Below are positions 1 through 5,336 of a stretch of DNA of 6,674 bases, piece by piece. Below the pieces are notes generated by a model, which was not told where the DNA came from, searched no databases, and saw nothing but the letters and a program-made list of their open reading frames with translations. Both the position numbers and the translations under genes were made by a program. The stretch is taken from the NCBI GenBank assembly GCA_029549845.1, contig JAKPIL010000112.1, forward strand, positions 1 through 6,674, written 5' to 3'. The stretch is from a bacterium (GTDB lineage: Bacteria > Patescibacteriota > Saccharimonadia > Saccharimonadales > UBA4665). The stretch's first letter is position 1. Each line of letters begins with the position of its first letter.

Positions 1-588
1 GTCGGTGCTCAGCTGTCCCATGTCTAGAATCAGCTGTGGAGCCGTTGTTCCCGATGGCACGAGTGCTCGAGAGATAGCCAGGTTATCTGGCTCAAAGGCA
101 ATCACATTCAGCCCAACTGACTCAATCATATCGAGCCGTTGCTCAACAAAGTTATTCGCAATGCTACTAATGAGTACTTCTATCTTGGTCTTGTCCTTTG
201 GAGAATCACCCACGACCGCCCAGTCAATCTTGCTATCGGCCAGCGGAGTTGGTATGAGCGACTCTGCCTGGTATCGTATGGCCTTGCCTAGCTCACTCTC
301 AGGCACGCGGTCAAAATCTACCACGGTGGTAAAAACACGGCTACTCGGTAGCCCTACGGCCACATTTCGCGTCGAAAGACGGGCCTCAGAGACCAGGTTG
401 GACAGTACTTGCGCAAGCTTCTGCTGGTCTGCCTTACTGTCACTCTGCGCGAGCTTGATGTCTATAGGCACATACGCGTACTTTACCAGGCTGCGTGTCG
501 GACCAGACCCACGTAGTTCGACCAGTCGAATACCCGTGGTGCCTATATCAAGCCCGAAGAATGATGATACCCCACTCAATATGCTCAT
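1..588 (-). CDS. pilM: Type IV pilus assembly protein PilM (partial, C-terminus beyond window)
   Basis: This is the first 196 codons of an actin-like ATPase that, in type IV pilus machines, sits on the cytoplasmic face of the inner membrane and links the assembly ATPases to PilN/PilO. The translation opens with a FFGLDIGTTGIRLVEL stretch (residues 10-25), the hallmark first nucleotide-binding (phosphate 1) motif of PilM/FtsA proteins. The segment around residues 76-127, including ELGKAIRYQAESLIPTPL, matches the conserved SHS2-like region of PilM. A second DxG-type phosphate motif (DMGQLST) begins at residue 189, just before the window edge. The frame is open to base 1, so the gene continues leftwards. 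ATG at 588-586 is the start, with GAGG four bases upstream. It lies 100 bp downstream of the secreted-protein gene on the same strand but has its own promoter. PilN/PilO genes would be expected beyond the edge; that is inference. Confidence 0.88.
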   Translation of the reverse strand, partial: MSILSGVSSFFGLDIGTTGIRLVELRGSGPTRSLVKYAYVPIDIKLAQSDSKADQQKLAQVLSNLVSEARLSTRNVAVGLPSSRVFTTVVDFDRVPESELGKAIRYQAESLIPTPLADSKIDWAVVGDSPKDKTKIEVLISSIANNFVEQRLDMIESVGLNVIAFEPDNLAISRALVPSGTTAPQLILDMGQLSTD

Positions 589-597
589 ATTACCTCG

Positions 598-626
598 ATT
601 ATAGCATGAGCGTTATGTTCTGTCGC
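598..626 (-). promoter_or_regulatory. Promoter of pilM
   Basis: Read on the minus strand there is a perfect -10 TATAAT (598-603) preceded by an extended -10 TGC, with a 17-bp spacer to a weaker -35 GCGACA (621-626). The -10 ends nine bases before the ATG, so the predicted mRNA would have only two to four untranslated bases. The promoter lies in the 100-bp gap after the upstream gene, so pilM can be transcribed independently. Confidence 0.55.
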
Positions 627-688
627 AAGGTTTTTTTGTATTGTGCGGAGAACTTTCGCCGTCACCTTCTGTCGCTCCCCCTAGTAGC

Positions 689-2770
689 CTACAAAACCGG
701 TGGTAAGCTTTGGTACAAATCGAACTGCGGGCTACTTTTACCACTGGCTGCTCCACTTGGTGCAAGCCATAGCTCGGGACTGTAGACAAAGTTTTCAGCT
801 GCCTGGGCAGGAACTCCAGGCACAGCCCTTATGTTCCCCCACGTACGGCTCAGTATCATTTTATCCGCCACAACGGCACCGTACACCGTCAGCTGGTGGT
901 TACAGTCGCTGTACCCAGCTAACGAACCAAGTGAAACAGGCGATCCCAAGCCATAGCTACAGCTATAGAACGTGCCGGCGGCATAGTATATACCCCGCAT
1001 GCTTGTTACATCATTATCAACGAATATGTCTCCTGTGGCATTGACCGTCAGTCGTGGTATTTGCGTAGAGTCCGAGTACGCACCGTAGCCTATGTTGTCT
1101 TGTATATACACATTGCCGGTAATATTCAGGACAATATTGACACCGGTACGAACCGTGCCGGTCAAGGTTACGTCACCAGTGATGTTATAGACGCCACTGG
1201 CCAAAGTCGAAACATCTATGGTGCCAGCGGCGTGCGGTGACCCGCTAGAGAGTGTCGGCGCATAGTGGGTCACGCCAAAGCCGCCGCCATACTTTCCGTT
1301 GGCCGGATCAACCACCGAGCTTTCATTTGCAAAGGACAAACCAGTCCCATTACCCGCACTACTCAGCCCGCTGCCCGTAATAAATCCTGTTATATTACCC
1401 CCGGCAAATGCCGCAAGTTGAGTGCCTGCTCCTGCGAAGCCACCACCAGACCCGGCATTCCAGGCCGTAATGCTCCCACCAGAGAGGATATCTCCGCCGT
1501 TGACGTTGAAGTATGGTTTGTAGCCGGCATTACCTATGCGGGGGTTGTTCCAACTTCCGTTGTTGCCGCCAGGACAAAGCGTATTGAGCCCACCACCCGC
1601 AAGAGACCACTGCATCTGGTATGTACCCGGTATGTTCGAATTAAAGCTCATCGGGTCACTGGTAAGCGTAGCCGGGCTGCTTCCGCTTACTGTATAGCTT
1701 GGCGTACTGGTTGTTATGACGCCGTTCGGGTCTCTTACCTGAACAGTAAGAGCGGGGTTCCCTACCGCAAGAGGGGCGCCCCAGTATGATACCCGCATCG
1801 AGACAGTGAACTGGTTTCCGTCGCCTACGAGCATTTGAGCAGGAAATGTATCTATCGTACACGTCGCACTATTACACGGCCCCATACTCACGGGATTACC
1901 ACCGAACGCAACATTAGTACCGTTCGCCGCTCCGCTGCTATTGACCCCTATAGCATACAGGTAGTACCTTTGACCACTAATCCGCATTGGGTTGGGGTTG
2001 GGGTCAACAAATGTAAATCTGTGGCCTGAGGTCCTTCGCACATAGCGCGACGCTCCACTGCCTGCCGCTCCTCCCACATAAATGTGTACGTCGATCTCAC
2101 CGCTCCAGTCACCATCTATCGCCACCCCGGAAATGGTGGCTGCAATGCAATTAATAGTATCCACATTAATGGTTGGCGCCCGGTCCGGTATAACACAGTT
2201 CCCTGCCCCGTCTTTTATATACCCAGAGGGGACTGTTGCCTGAGCGCCGGCCAAGTTCGGGCATACATCTGTCGGTGGTACAATACCGTAACAGAACCAG
2301 CCGACATCAGATCCCCATGTGTGCCCCGACCTGACGGAGGCTGGCAAAAGATCGTAGTTAGTTTTCGCAGTTGGTACTGGTATATAGGGCGAACTCGTTT
2401 GGTAACCCGAAAATATACTCGGTGAAAAGTAGATGGTGTGATAGTCGTACCCCACTTGCTTTTGAGTTGCGCCAGGGGCAGTATTGATGACAAAAACTGC
2501 TACGTTCGAACTATAGCCGGTGCAGGCGGCTTTAGCAGCTGACCACGAGCCAGACTTAAAGCCACCTGATGGGCCGGCTCCACTCGCGTCGTACAATCGC
2601 CACCCCCAGCCATGCCTGCTCTGCGCGCCACCACTACCACCACTACCACTACCACCCGAACCAACACCCCCTCCACCCTGGGCATGCGCGACACCTCCAC
2701 CCATAATGATCAGACTTGCTATGGATCCTACGAGTACGAGCAGTGCTGGCAAAAAGATCCTTCGTTTCAT
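689..2770 (-). CDS. Large secreted Gly/Ser-rich surface protein with Ig-like and beta-rich C-terminal regions
   Basis: A 693-residue exported protein of unknown function. The chosen start (ATG 2770-2768) gives a textbook Sec signal peptide: MKRR, a hydrophobic core, then AHA|Q cleavage at residue 30. An upstream in-frame ATG at 2800 would add ten residues that spoil the n-region and overlap the promoter. A Gly/Ser linker follows (31-49), then a Trp/Tyr/Cys-containing region (about 52-195), a beta-rich segment (about 200-290) and an Ig-like segment (about 304-390) beginning CTIDTFPAQMLVGDGNQFTV. From about 420 (PYFNVNGGDI) comes a Gly/Asn-rich region with regular beta-strand patterns (TIDVSTLASGVYNITGDVTL), suggestive of a beta-helix. 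The end carries AENFVYSPELWLAP (658-671). The mature protein has ten cysteines. I recall similar proteins with a PYF.V.GGD region and a YSPE tail in Saccharibacteria. Proximity to pilM suggests a pilus-associated or adhesin role, which is unproven. There is no sortase motif and no C-terminal membrane anchor. Confidence 0.85.
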   Translation of the reverse strand: MKRRIFLPALLVLVGSIASLIIMGGGVAHAQGGGGVGSGGSGSGGSGGAQSRHGWGWRLYDASGAGPSGGFKSGSWSAAKAACTGYSSNVAVFVINTAPGATQKQVGYDYHTIYFSPSIFSGYQTSSPYIPVPTAKTNYDLLPASVRSGHTWGSDVGWFCYGIVPPTDVCPNLAGAQATVPSGYIKDGAGNCVIPDRAPTINVDTINCIAATISGVAIDGDWSGEIDVHIYVGGAAGSGASRYVRRTSGHRFTFVDPNPNPMRISGQRYYLYAIGVNSSGAANGTNVAFGGNPVSMGPCNSATCTIDTFPAQMLVGDGNQFTVSMRVSYWGAPLAVGNPALTVQVRDPNGVITTSTPSYTVSGSSPATLTSDPMSFNSNIPGTYQMQWSLAGGGLNTLCPGGNNGSWNNPRIGNAGYKPYFNVNGGDILSGGSITAWNAGSGGGFAGAGTQLAAFAGGNITGFITGSGLSSAGNGTGLSFANESSVVDPANGKYGGGFGVTHYAPTLSSGSPHAAGTIDVSTLASGVYNITGDVTLTGTVRTGVNIVLNITGNVYIQDNIGYGAYSDSTQIPRLTVNATGDIFVDNDVTSMRGIYYAAGTFYSCSYGLGSPVSLGSLAGYSDCNHQLTVYGAVVADKMILSRTWGNIRAVPGVPAQAAENFVYSPELWLAPSGAASGKSSPQFDLYQSLPPVL

Positions 2771-2776
2771 ACCGTT

Positions 2777-2805
2777 ATCATACCAAACCACAAGCAACAT
2801 GTGAA
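2777..2805 (-). promoter_or_regulatory. Leaderless promoter of the secreted-protein gene
   Basis: On the minus strand: -35 TTCACA (2800-2805, five of six consensus), a 17-bp spacer, and -10 TATGAT (2777-2782, five of six), then six bases and the ATG at 2770. Initiation seven bases after the -10 would fall on the A of ATG, giving a leaderless mRNA. No Shine-Dalgarno sequence precedes this ATG, and the promoter position argues for the 2770 start over the 2800 one. Confidence 0.6.
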
Positions 2806-2867
2806 CAATAAACTATCCCGGGTGAAACCGCTCTCTGTTACACGCCCCATCCCAGGTGAAGCTCGCC

Positions 2868-2969
2868 GGTGGATGGATAATAGATGTTGGATGTTAGATA
2901 GTGGATAGTAGTGGGCAAGCGGCCTGCGGCCGCAGGAACTCCCTCTAACCTAGAGCCTAAAACCTCTCA
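2868..2969. repeat. Left arm of 102-bp inverted repeat (partner 4441-4542)
   Basis: This segment is the reverse complement of 4441-4542 over 102 bp with three mismatches (at 2939, 2955 and 2966). From the outer edge inwards it holds a TGGATGG-type repeat patch, the 14-bp perfect palindrome CCTGCGGCCGCAGG (2923-2936), and a block reading CTCTAACCTAGAGCCTAAAA. The pair encloses the DUF4143 ATPase gene. No transposase lies inside, and I see no clear target-site duplication at the outer edges. Confidence 0.92.
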
Positions 2970-2978
2970 CCTCTCCCG

Positions 2979-3058
2979 GTTTGTTGATAACTTGCCCGTC
3001 GAACGTTGCTAGTTGCTAGTTTGTTGATAACTTGAACGTTGAACGTTGCTAATTAAAT
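2979..3058. repeat. Tandem 40-bp degenerate repeat, two copies
   Basis: Two copies with 40-bp period (2979-3018 and 3019-3058), each starting GTTTGTTGATAACTTG and continuing to CGTTGCTA. A third partial copy is at 5195-5223. A 23-bp stretch at 3012-3034 recurs exactly at 5188-5210. The core contains TTATCAACA on the minus strand, one base from the DnaA box consensus TTATCCACA. With the inverted-repeat arm, these repeats fill most of the 330-bp gene-free interval 2806-3135; the remainder (2806-2867 and 3095-3135) shows nothing I can assign. Confidence 0.85.
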
Positions 3059-3066
3059 AACCACCC

Positions 3067-3094
3067 ATCCACCATCCACCATCCACCATCCACC
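3067..3094. repeat. ATCCACC heptanucleotide tandem repeat (four copies)
   Basis: Four perfect ATCCACC units in a row. Degenerate versions of the same unit occur in the inverted-repeat arms, at 4384-4410 and near 5241-5272, so it is the common low-complexity element of the intergenic DNA here. Confidence 0.9.
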
Positions 3095-3135
3095 CCGCCC
3101 ATACATCATTCCAAATGCTCTTTGCCTTCCCCAGC

Positions 3136-4281
3136 TCAATCTCTACTCAAAAATCCCCATGCTGTCTGAGGAGTTACGGTTTGCCACTGCGTTTTGCCAG
3201 GATAAGCCTCTAGCCATTCTGCGGGAGGAGAGACGCGTTTGTCACGCCATTTCATCTCATAGCCATATAACGTTCCGTCGCGTTCTTCTATAAGGTCAAT
3301 CTCGTTCTGTTTCCATGTGCGCCAGAAGTACTGGTTGGCATATATTCTATTATACGTGCGCGCCTTCAGGCGCTCTGTCACCATAAAATTCTCCCACAGC
3401 CGGCCAACATCATCACGCAAAGACAATTCGTTGAAGTTCCCAATAACAGCGTTTCGTACACCAACGTCATAAAAGTAATATTTTGGCATGCGCGTGACTT
3501 CGCTGCGGAGGTTACGGCTAAAGCCGCCCAGTCGGAAAATAATATAAGACTTTTCCAGTAAATCTAGGTACCGCGCTACGGTGTTTTTGTCTATGTGTAG
3601 CGAGCGGCCGAGTTCGGTATGAGACACTTCATTACCGACTTGATGTGCGAGCAGCACGAGCAGCTGCATGAGCACGCTTGAACCTTTTACCTCTTGGTAT
3701 GCCAGGATGTCGCGCAGCAAATAAGAATCGACGAGCTCCCGTAGAAATTCGGCCTTTTGCGCTTGGCTCTCGGCAGTCAAGGCGCTTGGATACATACCGT
3801 ACACCAGCCATTCAGGTAGCAGCTGCACAAAGTCATATTCTGGAGCAACCGCATCTCGTAACATCTCGGTAACGGCCACTGGGTATAAGTACCTGGTAGT
3901 TTTCCGGCCAGTCAGCGGCTCTCCCACTTGCCCAGCCAGCTCAAATGCAGATGAGCCAGTCACTACTACAGCTATGTCTGGGAAATGGTCGTTGATAATT
4001 TTCAGCGTTTGGCCAATGCGCGGTATGGCCTGCGCCTCATCTATAGCGAGCACTTGCGCACTCCCAAGAAGCGGCCGTAAACGCGCACTATCTGCTACCT
4101 CAAAAGCTTGCTGTGTACTCACCTCATCACCACTATAAGAAAGCACACTCTGCGATGTCTTCTCTAAAAACTCTCGTAGCAAAGTAGTCTTACCTACCCG
4201 GCGTGGCCCTAAAATCACAAGTGTTTTGCCGTGCGTAAGCTCACTGCCAATGTCTAAATAGCGTTGTATGACCTGGTGCAT
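3136..4281 (-). CDS. AAA ATPase with DUF4143 C-terminal domain
   Basis: A 381-residue protein of the widespread AAA_14/DUF4143 family. Its cellular role is poorly defined; family members are accessory-genome ATPases, often scattered among mobile or repeat DNA. Seen directly: Walker A GPRRVGKT (25-32), Walker B VLAIDEAQ (77-84), sensor-type strand VVVTGSSAFEL (105-115) and the family signature GEPLTGRKTTRYLYPV (120-135). A winged-helix-like stretch (about 221-251, HTELGRSLHIDKNTVARYLD) and the DUF4143 region with YFYDVGVRNAVIG (269-281) follow. The C-terminus has E327/D329 and E342-x-K344, a PD-(D/E)xK-like arrangement typical of this domain. A GTG at 4338 would add 19 residues encoded by the operator repeats, so the ATG at 4281 is preferred; it sits exactly where a leaderless promoter would start transcription. 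Length is normal for the family and there is no frameshift. The gene stands alone between 102-bp inverted repeats. Confidence 0.88.
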   Translation of the reverse strand: MHQVIQRYLDIGSELTHGKTLVILGPRRVGKTTLLREFLEKTSQSVLSYSGDEVSTQQAFEVADSARLRPLLGSAQVLAIDEAQAIPRIGQTLKIINDHFPDIAVVVTGSSAFELAGQVGEPLTGRKTTRYLYPVAVTEMLRDAVAPEYDFVQLLPEWLVYGMYPSALTAESQAQKAEFLRELVDSYLLRDILAYQEVKGSSVLMQLLVLLAHQVGNEVSHTELGRSLHIDKNTVARYLDLLEKSYIIFRLGGFSRNLRSEVTRMPKYYFYDVGVRNAVIGNFNELSLRDDVGRLWENFMVTERLKARTYNRIYANQYFWRTWKQNEIDLIEERDGTLYGYEMKWRDKRVSPPAEWLEAYPGKTQWQTVTPQTAWGFLSRD

Positions 4282-4287
4282 ATTCCT

Positions 4288-4316
4288 ATAGTACACCAAA
4301 TTCACCGAAATTGCAA
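4288..4316 (-). promoter_or_regulatory. Leaderless promoter of the ATPase gene
   Basis: On the minus strand: -35 TTGCAA (4311-4316), 17-bp spacer, -10 TACTAT (4288-4293), six bases, then ATG at 4281. This is the same geometry as the promoters at 2777-2805 and 4548-4576. The -35 hexamer lies inside the proximal copy of the operator-like repeat, so a bound protein would block RNA polymerase. Confidence 0.5.
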
Positions 4317-4362
4317 TATTTGGGTGAGCAACACTCACCGAAATTGCAATATTTGGGTGAGC
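4302..4362. promoter_or_regulatory. Two identical 28-bp operator-like repeats upstream of the ATPase gene
   Basis: Exact 28-bp direct copies lie at 4302-4329 and 4335-4362 (33-bp period, about three helical turns). Each begins TCACC and has GGTGA near its end, with an inner AAAT/ATTT pair, so nine of the ten outer positions are dyad-symmetric around a TGCAA-containing centre. The proximal copy covers the -35 of the ATPase promoter. This is how a dimeric repressor site would look. Autoregulation through the ATPase's winged-helix-like segment is possible but is inference. Confidence 0.65.
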
Positions 4363-4372
4363 CTACCTCCGA

Positions 4373-4444
4373 CTATACAAGTAGATGTTAGATGGTGGAC
4401 GCTGGATGGTAGTTTAGTAAAAGCAGCCGCCAGAGACAGTTGAA
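4373..4444. repeat. Degenerate duplicate of the toxin-gene tail and its downstream sequence
   Basis: CTATACAAGTAGATG (4373-4387) exactly repeats 5121-5135, which encodes the last residues and stop of the RelE-like toxin (L-Y-K-stop) plus three bases. After a 21-bp TGGATGG-rich insertion, the segment 4423-4444 matches 5158-5179 at 19 of 22 bases. It reads as the relic 3' end of an earlier toxin-antitoxin copy, so the present pair is bracketed by direct repeats about 740 bp apart. Only the last three toxin codons are preserved here. Confidence 0.7.
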
Positions 4445-4542
4445 AGGTTTTAGGTTCTAGGTTAGAGGGAATTCCTGCGGCCGCAGGCCGCTTGCCCACT
4501 ACTATCCACTATCTAACATCCAACATCTATTATCCATCCACC
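4441..4542. repeat. Right arm of 102-bp inverted repeat (partner 2868-2969)
   Basis: Reverse complement of 2868-2969 with three mismatches. It includes the palindrome CCTGCGGCCGCAGG (4474-4487). Its outer end stops five bases short of the -35 of the antitoxin promoter, so the repeat forms the immediate upstream border of the toxin-antitoxin unit. Together with the operator repeats and the toxin-tail relic it accounts for almost all of the gene-free interval 4282-4582. Confidence 0.92.
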
Positions 4543-4547
4543 ATCCA

Positions 4548-4581
4548 TTGACAAATACATACAAAACACATACAGTGTATG
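4548..4581 (+). promoter_or_regulatory. Promoter and operator of the toxin-antitoxin pair
   Basis: -35 TTGACA (4548-4553, perfect), 17-bp spacer, -10 TACAGT (4571-4576), six bases, then the ATG at 4583, giving a predicted leaderless mRNA. A perfect palindrome CATACAGTGTATG (4569-4581) covers the -10 and start point. A third CATACA half-site at 4558-4563 lies 11 bp, one helical turn, from the next. This fits an operator for the ribbon-helix-helix antitoxin and the usual autorepression of such operons. Confidence 0.7.
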
Positions 4582-4582
4582 C

Positions 4583-4864
4583 ATGTCTACTACACTCCTT
4601 ACCATTAAAACAGATGAAGCTACCAAGCGCGAGCTTAAAACATTCGCTTCAGAACTGGGCGTGTCCACCACTGCCTTCGTAAACCTCATCATAAAGCAGA
4701 CCTTGCGTGACCGACGGTTTGTGCTCAGCACTGCGCCAGAGCCAACACCATATCTAGAAGGCATAATGCACAAGGCTGATGCCGACTACGCAGAAGCCCA
4801 TGACATCACCCCTACTCGCGGTAAAAAACAAACTCTCGCCCATCTAGACAGTCTCATGAAGTAA
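4583..4864 (+). CDS. RelB/DinJ-family antitoxin (ribbon-helix-helix)
   Basis: A 93-residue antitoxin of a type II toxin-antitoxin pair, expected to bind and neutralise the toxin encoded just downstream and to repress their shared promoter as a dimer or complex. Residues 3-12 (TTLLTIKTDE) form the DNA-contacting beta strand, followed by helix 1 (ATKRELKTFASELG) and helix 2 (VSTTAFVNLIIKQTL), the RelB/DinJ ribbon-helix-helix pattern. The C-terminal half, with acidic and hydrophobic residues (about 52-93), would wrap the toxin. The ATG at 4583 immediately follows the operator palindrome and has no Shine-Dalgarno sequence, consistent with leaderless translation. The gap to the toxin start is seven bases. 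The assignment rests on motif pattern and context, not a search. Confidence 0.88.
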   Translation: MSTTLLTIKTDEATKRELKTFASELGVSTTAFVNLIIKQTLRDRRFVLSTAPEPTPYLEGIMHKADADYAEAHDITPTRGKKQTLAHLDSLMK

Positions 4865-4871
4865 CTCGGCC

Positions 4872-5132
4872 ATGCAGGTAGACTTCACCAAAGAGTTCAA
4901 CAAGCAGTTCGCTAAGCTGCCCCGTGCCAAGCAGCTGCGCGCCAAAGACGCTCTTGCACTATACCTCGACGACCCCACCGCACCGGCACTCCGCCTGCAC
5001 CGCCTTAAGGGCGAGTGGCTTAGCTACCGCTCCATCAGTGCCGGGGGCGATTTGCGCTTACACTTTCGTGTCATCTCGCCAGATGCACTACTGTTTGTTG
5101 CTATCGGCACTCATAGCCAGCTATACAAGTAG
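4872..5132 (+). CDS. RelE/YafQ-family mRNA interferase toxin
   Basis: An 86-residue toxin of the RelE superfamily; relatives cleave mRNA in the ribosomal A site and are held inactive by the RelB/DinJ antitoxin. The fold pattern is visible: N-terminal MQVDFTKEFNKQF strand and helix, helix 2 (AKQLRAKDALALYLDD), then ALRLHRLKGEWLSYRS, the strand LRLHFRVI, and the ending FVAIGTHSQLYK. H81 in the GTH motif matches the position of the catalytic C-terminal histidine of YafQ; H43, D60 and H64 are other candidate active-site residues, so it looks intact. No Shine-Dalgarno sequence precedes the ATG, seven bases after the antitoxin stop, so translational coupling is likely. The last 15 bases of gene and tail recur at 4373-4387. 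Confidence 0.87.
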   Translation: MQVDFTKEFNKQFAKLPRAKQLRAKDALALYLDDPTAPALRLHRLKGEWLSYRSISAGGDLRLHFRVISPDALLFVAIGTHSQLYK

Positions 5133-5179
5133 ATGGTGACTAGTAGCTCAGAAAGGGGCAGCTACCAGAGGCAGTTGAA
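5121..5179. repeat. Toxin-tail segment repeated at 4373-4444
   Basis: Contains the toxin stop region CTATACAAGTAGATG (5121-5135) and GCAGCTACCAGAGGCAGTTG at its end, both of which recur upstream of the antitoxin in the same orientation. See the entry at 4373-4444. The upstream copy carries an extra short-repeat insertion in the middle. Confidence 0.7.
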
Positions 5180-5187
5180 TGTTGATT

Positions 5188-5223
5188 GTTGCTAGTTTGT
5201 TGATAACTTGCTCGTTGATCGTT
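5188..5223. repeat. Third copy of the GTTTGTTGATAACTTG repeat
   Basis: 5188-5210 is identical over 23 bp to 3012-3034, in the same orientation but 2.2 kb away. The continuation CTCGTTGATCGTT is a degenerate form of the 40-bp unit seen at 2979-3058. It is followed at about 5241-5272 by degenerate CCATCC-type short repeats. The interval 5133-5280 holds only such repeats; I see no gene in it. Confidence 0.8.
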
Positions 5224-5284
5224 ACGCTCCGCCGTCCCAGACCACCATCCAACATCTACTATCAACCATCCAAATTACCGCACC

Positions 5285-5304
5285 AAAAAAGCGCCTCCCG
5301 GCGC
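5285..5304 (-). terminator. Rho-independent terminator, minus strand
   Basis: On the minus strand GCGCC-GGGA-GGCGC (stem 5 bp, all G-C, 4-base loop) is followed at once by TTTTTT (5290-5285). It would end transcripts from the GC-rich gene at 5502-6179 after a structured 3' region of about 200 bases. Its arm can also pair with 5367-5383 (see findings). Confidence 0.65.
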
Positions 5305-5336
5305 CTCCATACTCATATAGTGTCTCAAGTTCATGG

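Noticed and set aside
5..604. 199-codon plus-strand open frame
   Set aside because: It lies antisense to pilM, whose translation shows clear family motifs; the plus-strand product has no recognisable features.
618..676. TTCTGTCGC nine-base repeat at 618-626 and 668-676
   Set aside because: It is short, with no symmetry or clear placement relative to both genes; chance is a sufficient explanation.
1265..1789. 174-codon plus-strand open frame within the secreted-protein gene
   Set aside because: It lies antisense to an intact exported protein with a signal peptide and promoter; the product looks like an arbitrary translation.
2979..3058. Replication origin based on TTATCAACA boxes
   Set aside because: There are only two boxes here plus one distant copy, each off consensus, inside a repeat; there is no AT-rich unwinding region or dnaA/dnaN nearby.
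2868..3094. CRISPR array
   Set aside because: Repeats are adjacent or degenerate with no uniform spacers, and there are no cas genes.
4302..4362. Two 28-bp repeats as a minimal CRISPR
   Set aside because: Only a five-base gap separates them, and they overlap a promoter with dyad symmetry, which fits operators better.
5291..5311. Possible tRNA or tmRNA 3' end (CCCGGCGCCTCCA on the plus strand)
   Set aside because: There is no TTCGA T-loop or 5' partner arm upstream. The bases are explained by the terminator hairpin and a repeated GCGCCTCC.
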